A DNA stretch of 64,000 bases from Sarcocystis neurona. Taxonomy: Eukaryota > Apicomplexa > Conoidasida > Eucoccidiorida > Sarcocystidae. The stretch spans positions 700,642 through 764,641 of the forward strand of contig KL647289.1 of the NCBI GenBank assembly GCA_000727475.1, written 5' to 3'. Positions 24,908 through 36,000 of the stretch are shown here, piece after piece. Under the pieces are notes generated by a model that was not told where the DNA came from, ran no database searches, and saw nothing but the letters and a program-made list of their open reading frames with translations. The position numbers and the translations under genes were made by a program. Every line of letters begins with the position of its first letter. Positions within the stretch are counted from its first letter, which is position 1.

Positions 24908-25120
24908 TCAGGCGTCGTACGACGCGTACACCTCTCGTGTGTGTAAGTCGTGACAGGCTTCGCAGTAACAGGCGCTACTCTGCAAGCGAGCCATCGTGGG
25001 CTCCCAGTGAAATTGTGGAAACACCCGCTTGCTCGGCCTACAGCGTGTGGTTGTACCGTATTCGTGGCAGCCCGTAATGTCCCCGGCGAACCGTAGAGGC
25101 GCGCTGGCAGGCGAAGCCAT
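24908..25120 (-). CDS. Small Cys/His-containing ORF or first exon, unrecognised
   Basis: Seen: ATG at 25120 opens a 70-codon minus-strand frame to a stop at 24908. It reads FAGDITGCHEYGTTTRCRPS, then VFPQFHWEPTMARLQ, then CYCEACHDLH. The composition (many aromatic residues, no repeats) is protein-like, and the C-x-C-x-x-C-H group could bind metal, although the ligand pattern is not a named zinc finger. It lies upstream of, and on the same strand as, the 21-24 kb gene, so it may be that gene's first exon with a donor inside the frame (GTAGCG or GTGTAC are available), or a separate short gene. Confidence 0.35.
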   Translation of the reverse strand: MASPASAPLRFAGDITGCHEYGTTTRCRPSKRVFPQFHWEPTMARLQSSACYCEACHDLHTREVYASYDA

Positions 25121-25765
25121 GTCTTCTGTACTTTGGTGATATAGTCCACTTAACAGCGATTAGTGAGTCAACCGGGGCACTCAGAGCCGGGCAGATCACA
25201 AGCGTCGGGCAGGTTGTATTTTGAGGAAACTGAGCGAGCAATCCATGAGACGGCAGCGCCCCGCGAAGGCCACACGCTTTAAAAGAAAGCAAGCGTTCCG
25301 CGTGCTATCATTCTTGGCTGGCTGCATGAAAACACGGCGAGGCGCGTCAGCCAGGCGTCTCTGCCCTTGCTGCAGCCCAGCAGGCCCTAGCGAGCATTCG
25401 TGGCTTTGCAGAGCGAGACCAGTGTCATTGAAAAATCTCGAGTTTGCAGCTCAGAAATCGTGAAGGACCGCGCAAAATCTGCGCCGTATTGCGTGCGCAA
25501 GTTTGAGGAGCACTGCATCCAAGGGAACACACACCAGAGATGTTTTGTGGAGCCGCGGAAGCACAAACTGCGCTCAGGTGAGTGCCGTAGAGTAGCTTGA
25601 CGGGGAGGGTCGCATTCAGAAAAGGAGAAACAGATGCTTGGAAAAACTGCACGTGACGTCTGCACAAATCTCACCGTAGGCACCCATGGCTGCCTGTGGT
25701 GGTGGGGGGAAGGTGGAGTTCTTGTTAGACACGCAAGTGATAAGACAGCAAGGTGGCACCTAATA

Positions 25766-25867
25766 GCGCGGCACACCAGCGTCTGTACCGCGAGTGCCCC
25801 AGTACCCTACAGAGTCGCGCGGCACACCAGCGTCTGTACCGCGAGTGCCCCAGTACACTACAGAGTC
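25766..25867. repeat. 51-bp tandem duplication (two units)
   Basis: The units 25766-25816 and 25817-25867 are nearly identical; one difference is agtaccctac against agtacactac. The unit starts gcgcggcacaccagcgtctg. Its length is a multiple of three, so open frames cross it on both strands, but no gene could be assigned. Confidence 0.9.
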
Positions 25868-26020
25868 GTCTCGAGAACGACACCGTTTTACCACGCAAGG
25901 TCGACAGCACCAAGTTTCTTATGTGGACAATTTCAACAAGTCACTTTACGAACCGCGTAGACTCCCGCATCGCGGATGAATTGCTAAAAAGTGCGTGCGC
26001 AAGCTCCACGGCAGCAGGGG

Positions 26021-26559
26021 TCACACCAGGTGGAAGCTCACTTTGCTACGATTGAAGCGTCGGCCTTTTGAATTGTCATGCCTAACTCCTGATTCAATCC
26101 TTGGCTGCGATACGCCTGATGGTAATAATTGTCCGGTCTCGTCTATCTTGGCTACTCTTTCCCCAAAGTATTGCGCACGCAGACGACACGTAGTTTGCCG
26201 TTTGTAGACGAACATGTGGTATCTGGTCTTGCGTGCTGTAGTGGAGTTTACGCAGGTTGTCTCAAATATTGACTCCATATTGACAACGACAGATGTGAGT
26301 AGTCGCAAAACTATACATGCCTTGATAAGAAGACTACATTTTTCACATCGGGTAGTTCTAGCCGCAGTAATAGCTCGAGGCTGAGGAGACAGAATGTTGG
26401 ACAAGTACCTCCTGCAAGAAGCGACACGTTGTATCTGAGAACAATCATAGCCTTAAACCCGTAACGTGTATCATTAGGAAGGTATCGGAGTACTCTATGA
26501 CATTGATGCAAAGGAGATGAAGTTGGAGATCCCTCGTTTGTCCGCTTGGCACGCGTCAC
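26021..26559 (-). CDS. Candidate coding exons, unrecognised
   Basis: Two overlapping minus-strand frames have protein-like composition. The first (26559-26311) reads CHRVLRYLPNDTRYGFKAMI and meets a possible donor, GTACTT, at about 26408. The second (26404-26021) reads TARKTRYHMFVYKRQTTCRL and LRAQYFGERVAKIDETGQLL and ends at a GTGAGC donor near 26030. An acceptor (tgtctcctcag) lies only 28 nt after the first donor, but the phases do not agree, so the two cannot simply be joined. They may be 5' exons of the 21-24 kb gene or of a separate minus-strand gene. Confidence 0.28.
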
Positions 26560-29500
26560 AAGAGTAAATATGTTTTATGCGTGGCTCGTCCCACGAAAGC
26601 AGGTAGCTCCTACGCTTCGCAGCTCCACTACACCAAAAGCGTTTGTTGCAGACTTGTTGTGTCGGCATTTAAGCGCACTCGTTCCGCAGCAGCACCCGCG
26701 TTCGACTCCTTTTTCGTCAGCTTCGCTGTTTTCCAGCCCCCAAATGTTGAAGTGCGTCATGTCCGATTCCCCTCACATACATGTGTGATTGTCGAAACCG
26801 GCCAGATATCCAGGACGACGTACTCCTCCGTAAACCGAGGTACAGCGTAATGGGAACTTGGGTACTCGAATCCCATAGCAACTCGTAGTGCTCAGAGCTC
26901 TTTAGGGACGCAGATGCTTACCTGCACTTGCAGATTTCGTCGTAGACCTTCTGACCGCTCCTGCACACCACACAGCCACCTTGTGCTTGGTGAGTCCGCA
27001 CAATGCTAGGTTCCTGCAAGACTGACAGCGAAACGTTACTACTTCTTGCTTAGCAATCCGTGCTGGTTTTACGCGAGAACGAGAGTGAGGCTCCCTCAGC
27101 TCTCGTTAGTCTTCAGTTCTTTTTTGCTAGTTGCATTCAATTCGTACCACTTGGTTCCGATGACCTGGAGACGAATGCCGTGCAAGATATATCATCCTAC
27201 AGTGTCTTTGACTCTCTTCAGGCTATGTGCTTGGACTACAGAATTCGTGCAGGGCTGGCGTGGAGGAGATGTCGGCCGTCCGACCCACAGAATAACTGAA
27301 ACTGCAGATTTGCTGAGGCTGAAATTCTGTAAACTTGTCATGACACACGCATTTGAAGAGAGCCAGGCGCGGAGAAATCACTATTTGGTAGATCATCCGT
27401 AGTGCGTGGGAAGCACGTGGATAAGCAGTGTCTGACGAAGACACTCTTTCTTCGCGCAAATTGCTCCGCAGCGTCGGACTTGTCCGAGGGCCACTTACGT
27501 TCATATCGGAGGCTTAACGAAGTCGGTGTGCCCCTTGCATCCGCGCATCTCATTTCACGTCTCAAGAAGAAGCAGTTCCATATTCAGATGCGTCACAACA
27601 GGATGAAAATGGTCTACACTAACCATCAAACTGAAATGTGCAATCTGTTTGTGACCAATAGTACAGCATAAACCCCGAAAGTATAGCGGTATCCTTCAGG
27701 TGTTTTCTGGGCACAAGACTGTAGGGACAATCTCGAGGCTAAGTGGAGCTCTAGACTTCGTGTGAGTAGCCCTATACGCGCGCGTGTGCGCCAACATCGG
27801 TCGTTTTAAAGATACAAACACTAATATACTAATCTACCACTATGTGTAAGCATTGCCCGCGCTAACGCCCACAAAACGGAACTATCTTTCTTTCTTCATG
27901 CCTGCGGGTGGTGAGTGCCTTCAGTCACTTGGCTTTTCAACCGGTTAATTGTAACCTGTCCGCTCCTGGACCTGCTTTGTATGTTTCTTCTCCCATCATA
28001 AGGTGAACAGGTCCAGAGCGGCCAGAGCCTTTTAGTGAACACATCTGGAGGCGACGCGGGAAACAGTCTGTCTATTTCGAGGTGGATCGCTAAATGGAGT
28101 CGCTGCGGTACTTCGGACACATTTGCCCTACTGCTTCCTGGTAAAACTATTATATGCCGACCCGTGGTGGCTCGTCCTGCTGGTGCCGTTGGTTCTTCTG
28201 ATGCTGTCTGTTAGTGGATTGTCTTCTGTCTCAGTTCAACTCTTCTTTAGAACTTCTGCTAGCTGAATCCCCTAGTAATATTGCTCTCAGCGTCCCGCTT
28301 CTGCGGCTGGAGCCAATGCTGCTGCCAGTCGTGCTTCCGCTCCGCGTGACTGCTGCTGTAGCTCTGCTGTTGCCGCTACCGCTGCTTCTGTCGGCGCATG
28401 TCTTACCGACCTCCCTCCTCTCCCGCTAGTGGTGGCACCTTCTGGGCCTTCCTAATGCCACAGCTCTCATAGCTCTTCTGCTAGGGATGCTACTTTTTGG
28501 CACGCGCTAAGGAGCCTCTTTGGTCTTGTAAAACTCTGCTGCGGGCACTGCCGGAAAGTGGGCTGGTCCGCCAGCGGCCCCCCTGCTGGTGTGATACCAT
28601 ACGGTGGAGGTCGCGGATGCACCTCCTGCGAATTCGTACAGGACACACCCACCACGTGTGCACCACACGAAGAAAGGAAGAATTAGTATTCGACTCACAG
28701 CCCACCACTTTTGCTCTTACCAACTTTTATGTGGAAGCGCAGCTGTTTACACGAGAGTGACGTTCTTGTTTAGAGTTTGAGCAAAAACACATGCACTCCA
28801 ACTTTTTTTGCCCTCGATGGTGTGCATCCTCTCTCTCGTCGGTGTAGCGGGCTTTGCCTATGGGCTGAACTTAGGCACGCCCTACGCATTCGTCTGTTCG
28901 TCAACCTGCACCACATGTCTTCTCTCCAGTGCACGTTTCAGAAATGAAGTGTATCCCTTTACAGTTTCCGCCATCCGTTGAGCACGACATCTTTCCCTTT
29001 ACCTTTCGCCTGCGAAGCCGAGCTCTTCAGTGAGAAAAAAAAGTGCGCGTTTCTTCCACACGTAAAAGCCGTGTACACGAAAAGCCTCGCTTAGCATTCT
29101 GGAGCTGTATTTTGTGGACGAACCTTCTCTCATGACCTCTCCAAGCAGGGAAGTGTGTTATTTGCGAACATTCAACAGCGAATTAACATAAATGTATACC
29201 ACGAAGAGTTACGCTCAGTAGCGCTGTGCCGGCACTTTCGGAAACCCTTTATATCCTCTGCATTATAGCACAAGAATGGCATCTCCCTTTTGTAGCACAC
29301 AAGCGGTCTCCCGTCCGCTGTAGTCAAGCTGCGATGGCTCGCCGCGAAGCCCCGAGTAAGAATTGCGTTCGGCTCAGTTCCTCAAAATGTGAGTTCCACG
29401 CCAGAACAGCACAAGAGGGTGGCGACATGCGCTGCGTAGGGCGAGAGTGCGAGAGGGAGGGCGACTGAACTATCTGCCTAGCCTTTTATAAGTGCCTTTA

Positions 29501-30011
29501 TTTACCTGTGTGAATCCGAGGTGAACTTCTTTCGAGAGGACGGAAGCTCACCAGCCCTTGCGTCGTGCGCTAGAGGCTATCTTTTATCAAGTTGACACAG
29601 ATACGCGTACTGTTTAGCGGACAGCGTCGCCTTTTTCTGGTGCACAGTACGAGGGTGCTTCGCACACTGACGAGTACGGTTTTTCAGGAAAGCGCACCGA
29701 ACATACAGGGGTGCGCTGCGCCTGTTTAACCCTTGCCGTTTGTGCAGGCAAAAACTTTATCACGGAGGTGCCGCCTCTTCTTCGCTATCAAAAAGTTTGG
29801 CTCCAGTGCTATCGATATTCATACGTCTACACAACGCACGCGAAGAGGTGGTGGTGAGGTGTACGTACACTGCATCCACTGTGAACGTATGTACGCGTAC
29901 TCACTAGGACCGTGCACTGGCCTATCTTACCACGTACACAAGCTTTTTCGTTGTTGAATTTACAGAAGTGGTGCGCGGGGTGCCCCACCTGTTCTGCTGC
30001 GTGTCACACAC
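26560..30011. other. Spacer, weak frames only; includes the 5' flank of the kinesin gene
   Basis: Frames of 60-120 codons occur on both strands. Minus-strand frames at 27338-27565 (TPTSLSLRYERKWPSDKSDA) and 27896-28120 (RLHLAIHLEIDRLFPASPPD) look somewhat protein-like but have no identifiable partner exons. A CTG-rich stretch spans about 28170-28430. The kinesin gene's promoter should lie just before 30012; no motif was recognised. Confidence 0.4.
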
Positions 30012-33000
30012 ATGAAGGAGGAGCCGTGCCTTTCGGCAGTGAGTGTGGAGGCGCCATCTGGCGTCCTTTTCCGCACGCCGTCAAGAGCTGAGCAGCCCTA
30101 CGGCGTTCTCGCCGACAGCAGCACCCCGCTGACGCAGGAGAGTGGCTCCCGAAGTGCTGCTGCAGCTGGGTCGACAGCAGCCGTTGCTGAAAAACGCGCT
30201 GGGACGGCTGCGCGTCGCCTGGTGCAGCACACCTGCACGCCACTGGCAGCGTCTCTGGCGAGAAAACAGAAAGGCGGGACTACGACGGATGCCACGCGCA
30301 CGTGCAACAATACGGGCCGCCGCCCAGTTGCAGGGTGTCCATCTCTGCTTTCAGGAGAGGCGTTTTCCCGTTACCAGGAAAGTCCTTCTCCGCACGCAGC
30401 ATACCTCCTCCCAGGAGGCGCCAGCATCGCCTTGCCGCCTGCTGTTTCCCTCTCTCCGGAACATGAGATACCCACCGCGGCGCAGCACAACGATGGTCTG
30501 TCGAATGGTAGCCACAGCAGCAGTCCCTCTCACAAAGTCAACGTCAAAGTGCTGGTGCGCTGCCGGCCCATGACAAGAGAAGAGCGGCGCAGCGGCTGCA
30601 GCGTCGTCGATGTGGCTCCTGAGCGAAAAGAAGTCACCGTACGGCTGCGAAGAGGCAGCGGCGCAGTCAGAACTGCTGCGGCTTCTCTTGCTGTCTCTCC
30701 GCCTGCTGCTGCAGCTTCTGCTGGAACTGCGCAAAAGCCACCTGCTCTGCTACAAAACTCCCAGCACACCACTAGCAGCAGCAGCTCCGCAACCGCCGGA
30801 CTTGAACAGGGCTTAAGCAAAGTTTTTCGTTTCGACGGCGTCTGTGCCCTTGACACTACGCAGCAGCAGCTTTTCGACGAGCACGTGCGTCCTCTTGTTG
30901 ACGACGTAAGTCCGCCCGAAGGATCCCTGTAGAGAGGCAAGACTGCAGCAGGACACTGCGGTCTGCGCATACAGAGGTTTACACCCGGTAATGATTTGCG
31001 CGCACTCCGCCGTATACATAGGCGCAGCCGTGATAGCAGCAAGAGACGCAAAGAAACGGACGACAGCTCTACACAAGAACTGCAGACACCGTCCACAACA
31101 GCAGCGGCAGCCACACACCTGCGCGAGGAGCAGCAGCTGAGGCAACCATCCCCGACCAATCCAAGCGGCCACCCGTGCATGTAGCAGGAGCAGCAGGGGC
31201 AACTGTGTGGAGCGCCCGCATTTGCAGCAGCAGCGTTCCCACGCTGGCGTGAGGACCAGCACCGTACACCGTCAAGCCTAACAGAAAAAGCAGCCAGAGA
31301 CTGTCGGCGTGTACGCAGGAGCACCCACAAACACGTACGAAGTCACGAACGCAAGAGAGACACGCGCACAGCGTCTTGAACAGACCACTTTTACCGTCTG
31401 CACTTGATAGCTCCTACGGTGTCTCCTCTCCCCTCGACTGCTGTTAGATTGCTCACGCGTGTGCATTGATACGGCTGCGTGCCTCGAGTTTGTGAGGAAG
31501 TTTTTGATCCACAAGGCGTCTGCGAGTTTTTTCCGTTTGAAAGTGTTGCTCTAGCCGTGAGTGACAGCGTAGTGGCCCTCCTGTGAAAGAGTGGACATTG
31601 TTACCAAAAGTACTTTACTTCTGCAAAAATAGAGGGCGACTCTCGATAGGCGACTTCAGGCCTCTGAGAGCGGAAAACAGAAACGCACAACGCTTGCGCA
31701 CGTGAAAGACACGCCTATTTTTGACCACCTCGGCTGCTTCGATCCACGTAGAATGCAGAAAATTGCTGGACCCACCTTTTTGTAGGAGGGGGGGCGCCTA
31801 CCATAGAATTCTTTGACAGGCAGCCACGAGAAGAGATCTAGCTGTCTAATCTAGTGTGACTCGGCAAGTTCATCCAGATGTAGTGTGGCTTAAAAGCTTC
31901 GTATAATGCCGCCTCATATGCACAAAGGTCGCTTGCGGGTCAAGGCGAACAAGTGGTATGTGAGAAATAACTGTACACCTGTACCTGGCGACCCGTTCTC
32001 ACGACCCCCTCAGAGGCTGCAAGAGTGGCGTCCACCGCCTTGGGGCCGAATGTTTTTCCTTGCCGTCGTACATAGAGAAACGTTCTAAACACTTGGCTGT
32101 GTCTAGAACTGCTGCAGGCCGGCAGCGCCGCCTGCCCCTTCAATCGTAGCAGCTGCGCGTGTAGGTAGGTGCCGTTGCTGCTCTTGTAACAGCTCTGCTG
32201 CTCCTGTAGTAGAAGGGTGCTGCTCACGTGTAGTTGTCGATGGTGCTGCATAGCGGGCGCCGCTGCTGCCTGCTGCTCTCGTGTTGGGAGCTTTTATTCG
32301 TGTAGGAGTCGCTGCTGCTGCAGTAGTTGTAGGGGCTGCTTCTTTTTTCGTTCCAGCTGCTGCGTGATGCACTTTCAGCACAGGGCTGGTGGCTGCATAT
32401 AAACTGTGGATTCACAGGTTTTGCAAGGATTTAATTGCACCGTGTTCGCCTATGGCCAGACGGGCACGGGGAAGACGTTTACGATTGAAGGCGCAGCGCC
32501 GCCTTCGTCAAACAGCACAGCTGCCAGCGGCGGCGGACAGGAGAGCAGTCTGAACGCTTTTCACTCCGCTGTCTCCCCCGTTCCTCTGCACCCTGCTGGT
32601 GGTGCTGCTGCAGCAACATCGTCCGGCGTGTTCTCTAAAGCAGCACCAGCAGGGGCCTCGCCTCGCGAAGCGGCAGACACCCAAGCTGCAGCAGCATCGT
32701 GCGCAGGACGCGCAGCTGCCGGGGCTGAAGGCGCACGCGAGTCTGCGCTTCTCGCTTCTTCTCTCTGCTTGGAGAAATACAGCCCCAGCGAAGCAAAATC
32801 AGACACCACCTTATCACCTGCGAGCGAATGTGGTGAGGAATACCAAAGTGGTGGGTGAAGTCTTTCCCGTACCAGCAACGCAACGCCGCTGCACTTCAGC
32901 GTGTACCGCTGTGCGTCCGAGAAAACGCTGAAGCCGCGCAGTGCTGTGCAGAACGAAGCCCGCGGACAGCAGACAGCTGTCAACTGAATTGCGTTTCTCC

Positions 33001-36000
33001 TGCCCCTTCTGTCCTGCGGCCAGGCGGCGACAGTGAATAAGAATACTACCTACAAAGAAAGGTCGGGTGGGACCTGCTTGAGTGCTTTTGTACGGTGTAG
33101 TGCACGTCTAGTATGGACTAAGCAAGTCGCAAAGAAGTGTCCCAGCTGGAACTTTTGCCTGCTTGTGTGTGTCCGTCTATACACGTCAACGTCAAAAAGT
33201 ATCGGATAGCCCCTACAGCTGTCTACGTATATGTCTGTGTGTGTGTGTGTGCAACTGTACAAGTGCGTCGTATACGTAATGTTCGAAGCAAGGTATAATT
33301 AAAGGTGTAGCTGCAGAGGTGTGCATATGCGTCGATGTGAATATATGTCAAGTGTTGTGCGAAGTTCGGAGGGTAGAGGAAGAGGCAGAGACCACGGAGA
33401 TAGAGAAGACAGAAGCACTACTATTAGCAGTTGACGAAGAAGAGGAGTAAATGGCAGAATTATTTCGCGTTCCTGCGTCTTCTAGTGCACATCCTCAGGC
33501 GAATTAACTGTGTGAGACACATTCTAATGGTCGCTCGCCTTGCTCTTGCTGTCTCTCGCCGCAGGAGAAGAAGACAGCTACTCCACGACCCAAGAACGGC
33601 AGTACACTAGTGGAAAAGTACTAGCAGACATCCGTGCAGACAACTGCTGTATCTGCAGGCGCTGCTGCATTTCCCGTGGCTCTGCAGACTCCTTCACGTA
33701 TTTTGCGAGCATCCTGGGGCAGGCAGTGGAGTGCTACGCAGTGTTCATACGCAGATGAACCCCACGTCTCTGACTGTCTTACTTCGTCTGTCGCACTGCT
33801 GCTGCTGCTTTAGCAGGCTTTTTTATGCGCACTTGACAGAGCTACCTTGGCAAAGACGTAGAGAATTGCAGGAGCAACAATATAGCGAAGAGTGTGCCTG
33901 TCTTGAAGGTCGAGGCGGGAGAAAGCACTCGGCTGGACACTGTGAGGACGCTGCATGTGCGTGGTTGCGTAGGCCTCATTCCTCGCGCTGTAGACCACAT
34001 CTTTACGACTCTCCGGCGGCACAGAGATCCCGGGGACTTCACCGTGACCTGCTCCTTCCTCGAAATTTACAACGAAGAACTCATCGACTTGTTTGCCAGT
34101 CCTTCCGCCGCACCCCTGCAGCAAGGCAACACGACCGCCGAGAACGCCAGCAGCGTCGCCAACGGACAGCAGAGCGGGTTGCCGTCAAAAGGTTCGACTG
34201 CTGGGGATAACACGGATGAAAAAAGTTCGCTCAAGCCCGGTTGTGACTCTGAAAAGATAGTATATCTTCTGATCAGCCTCTCCGCACGTGGCGTATCAAG
34301 ACATCTTCACATGTCTAGCAGGCGGTGCCGCATTATTCTCGAAGGACCCCTGGTCACGTGTCTGTTATCTAGTACTCCGCACGCCTGTCCACGGATGCAT
34401 ATATACACATATATTTTTATGGTGTCGAGAGAGGTGGCTGCCTATGCAAGGGTCCCTGGGGTGGCGTCCACGGATGCGTATACACATACGCACAGACAGC
34501 AGACACCTACCTCTCTACAGGCCTACCTACGTGTAGCCCTCCGGCACACAAGTAGACACACACGCACCTACACACACATACATCTATACATGCATACATA
34601 CATACATGCATACATACATACATGCATACATACATGCATACATACATACATAACACACATATATACATACATAAAATAGCACACATATATAGATATATAT
34701 ATATATACACACACACACCTGCAATACGCCTGTTGTATAGAGAGGTACGTAGCAGGTTCCATGTGCCCGTGGTCGCGTACGTCTTCATACGTATCTTTGT
34801 CCGCACACAAGTGTATACAGACACGCGCAGCCGGGTCCACACGGTTGTGCTGGAGCGCCGCGTCCTCTTGTTTCCCCCATTTTCCTCTTTTCGTGAGGAG
34901 AAACGTAGACTTGTCCGTCCTGGCACGCGTCGTCCCGGTCTCTTGCGCAGATTCTTTCAGCACCTCGCAGACGGTGCGCCCCTGTCAAGCAGCGGTCGCT
35001 CCTTCTGCCGTCGAGGTGAACGACCGCTCGGTACTCACGCAGAAGAACGCGGGTGTACGTTTTTTTAACGTACTTGTACACTTGCTGCGCGCGTGGCGTT
35101 GATCTCTATGATACACACAGAGGCAGGGCTGTTGATAGATAGACGTGAACTCTTCTAGTGTCCCTGGCAGTCACGGTGCGTTCAAAGTTCAGAGGCGCTT
35201 TGCAGAAGCAACACACGACTGCAGCTGCAAGCTGAGCGGGTGCCCCCATCAACGTGCGGGTACACCTGTACATACGTCGTCGTAGAAGTCCACTGGCAAG
35301 CGCCCTCGTATGTTGTCTCGCTTGTTGACGTGTCAACGAGGAGGTCTGCTTGTGCACATGTGTGCTTCTTGGGCTTTCTGTCCATCTCATCTACATCTCT
35401 GAGCGTGCACCCACGGGTTTGTCTCTGTATGTATGTGTGTGTGTGTGTGCTGGCGTCTGTGCGTATGCGTGTGTACGCATACGTTTGGTGGCTGTTCCAA
35501 GCAACACAAACACGCATTCTCCGCCACAGGTGGACGTGTGGACACAGACATAAAAAAGGAGGAGAGTATTTCATGTGGACGCGAGACAGAAGGCGCCGGA
35601 CTCTCGGGGACCTAAAACACGTGGCTGTTACTTGCTTCGGGACTAGTTCTGCCTCTGCGTCATCCCTGCAACACGCGTTGGAAGGTGTGCCCGGGTTTCT
35701 CGCTTTCTCTGCCTACTTGCTTCTCCTTTGCTGTCTCTTCCTTTGCTGTTTTCACCCAGAAACTCGAACGACGCCTGAGGCTTCGTCCGCGATCGCTGCT
35801 ACCCCCTCCTCCTCCTCGTCCTCCTCTTCGTCATATTCCCGTTCCGTTTCCTCGACCGCCTCCAACGCCTGCGGATCTCCGCTGCCGACGACGAGCGGGG
35901 GATGTCGTCTGCGCATTTACGAAGAGCCGGCGACCCCGGCGCCAGGCTACGCGTCGGGCGCTGCAGAATGTTCGTCTCCCGCCGTGGCTTCGACTGCAGC

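Noticed and set aside
34507..34963. Met/Tyr/Cys/Val repeat proteins on the minus strand and Tyr/His/Ile repeats on the plus strand
   Set aside because: Translations of the ACAT/ATAC microsatellite in a kinesin intron.
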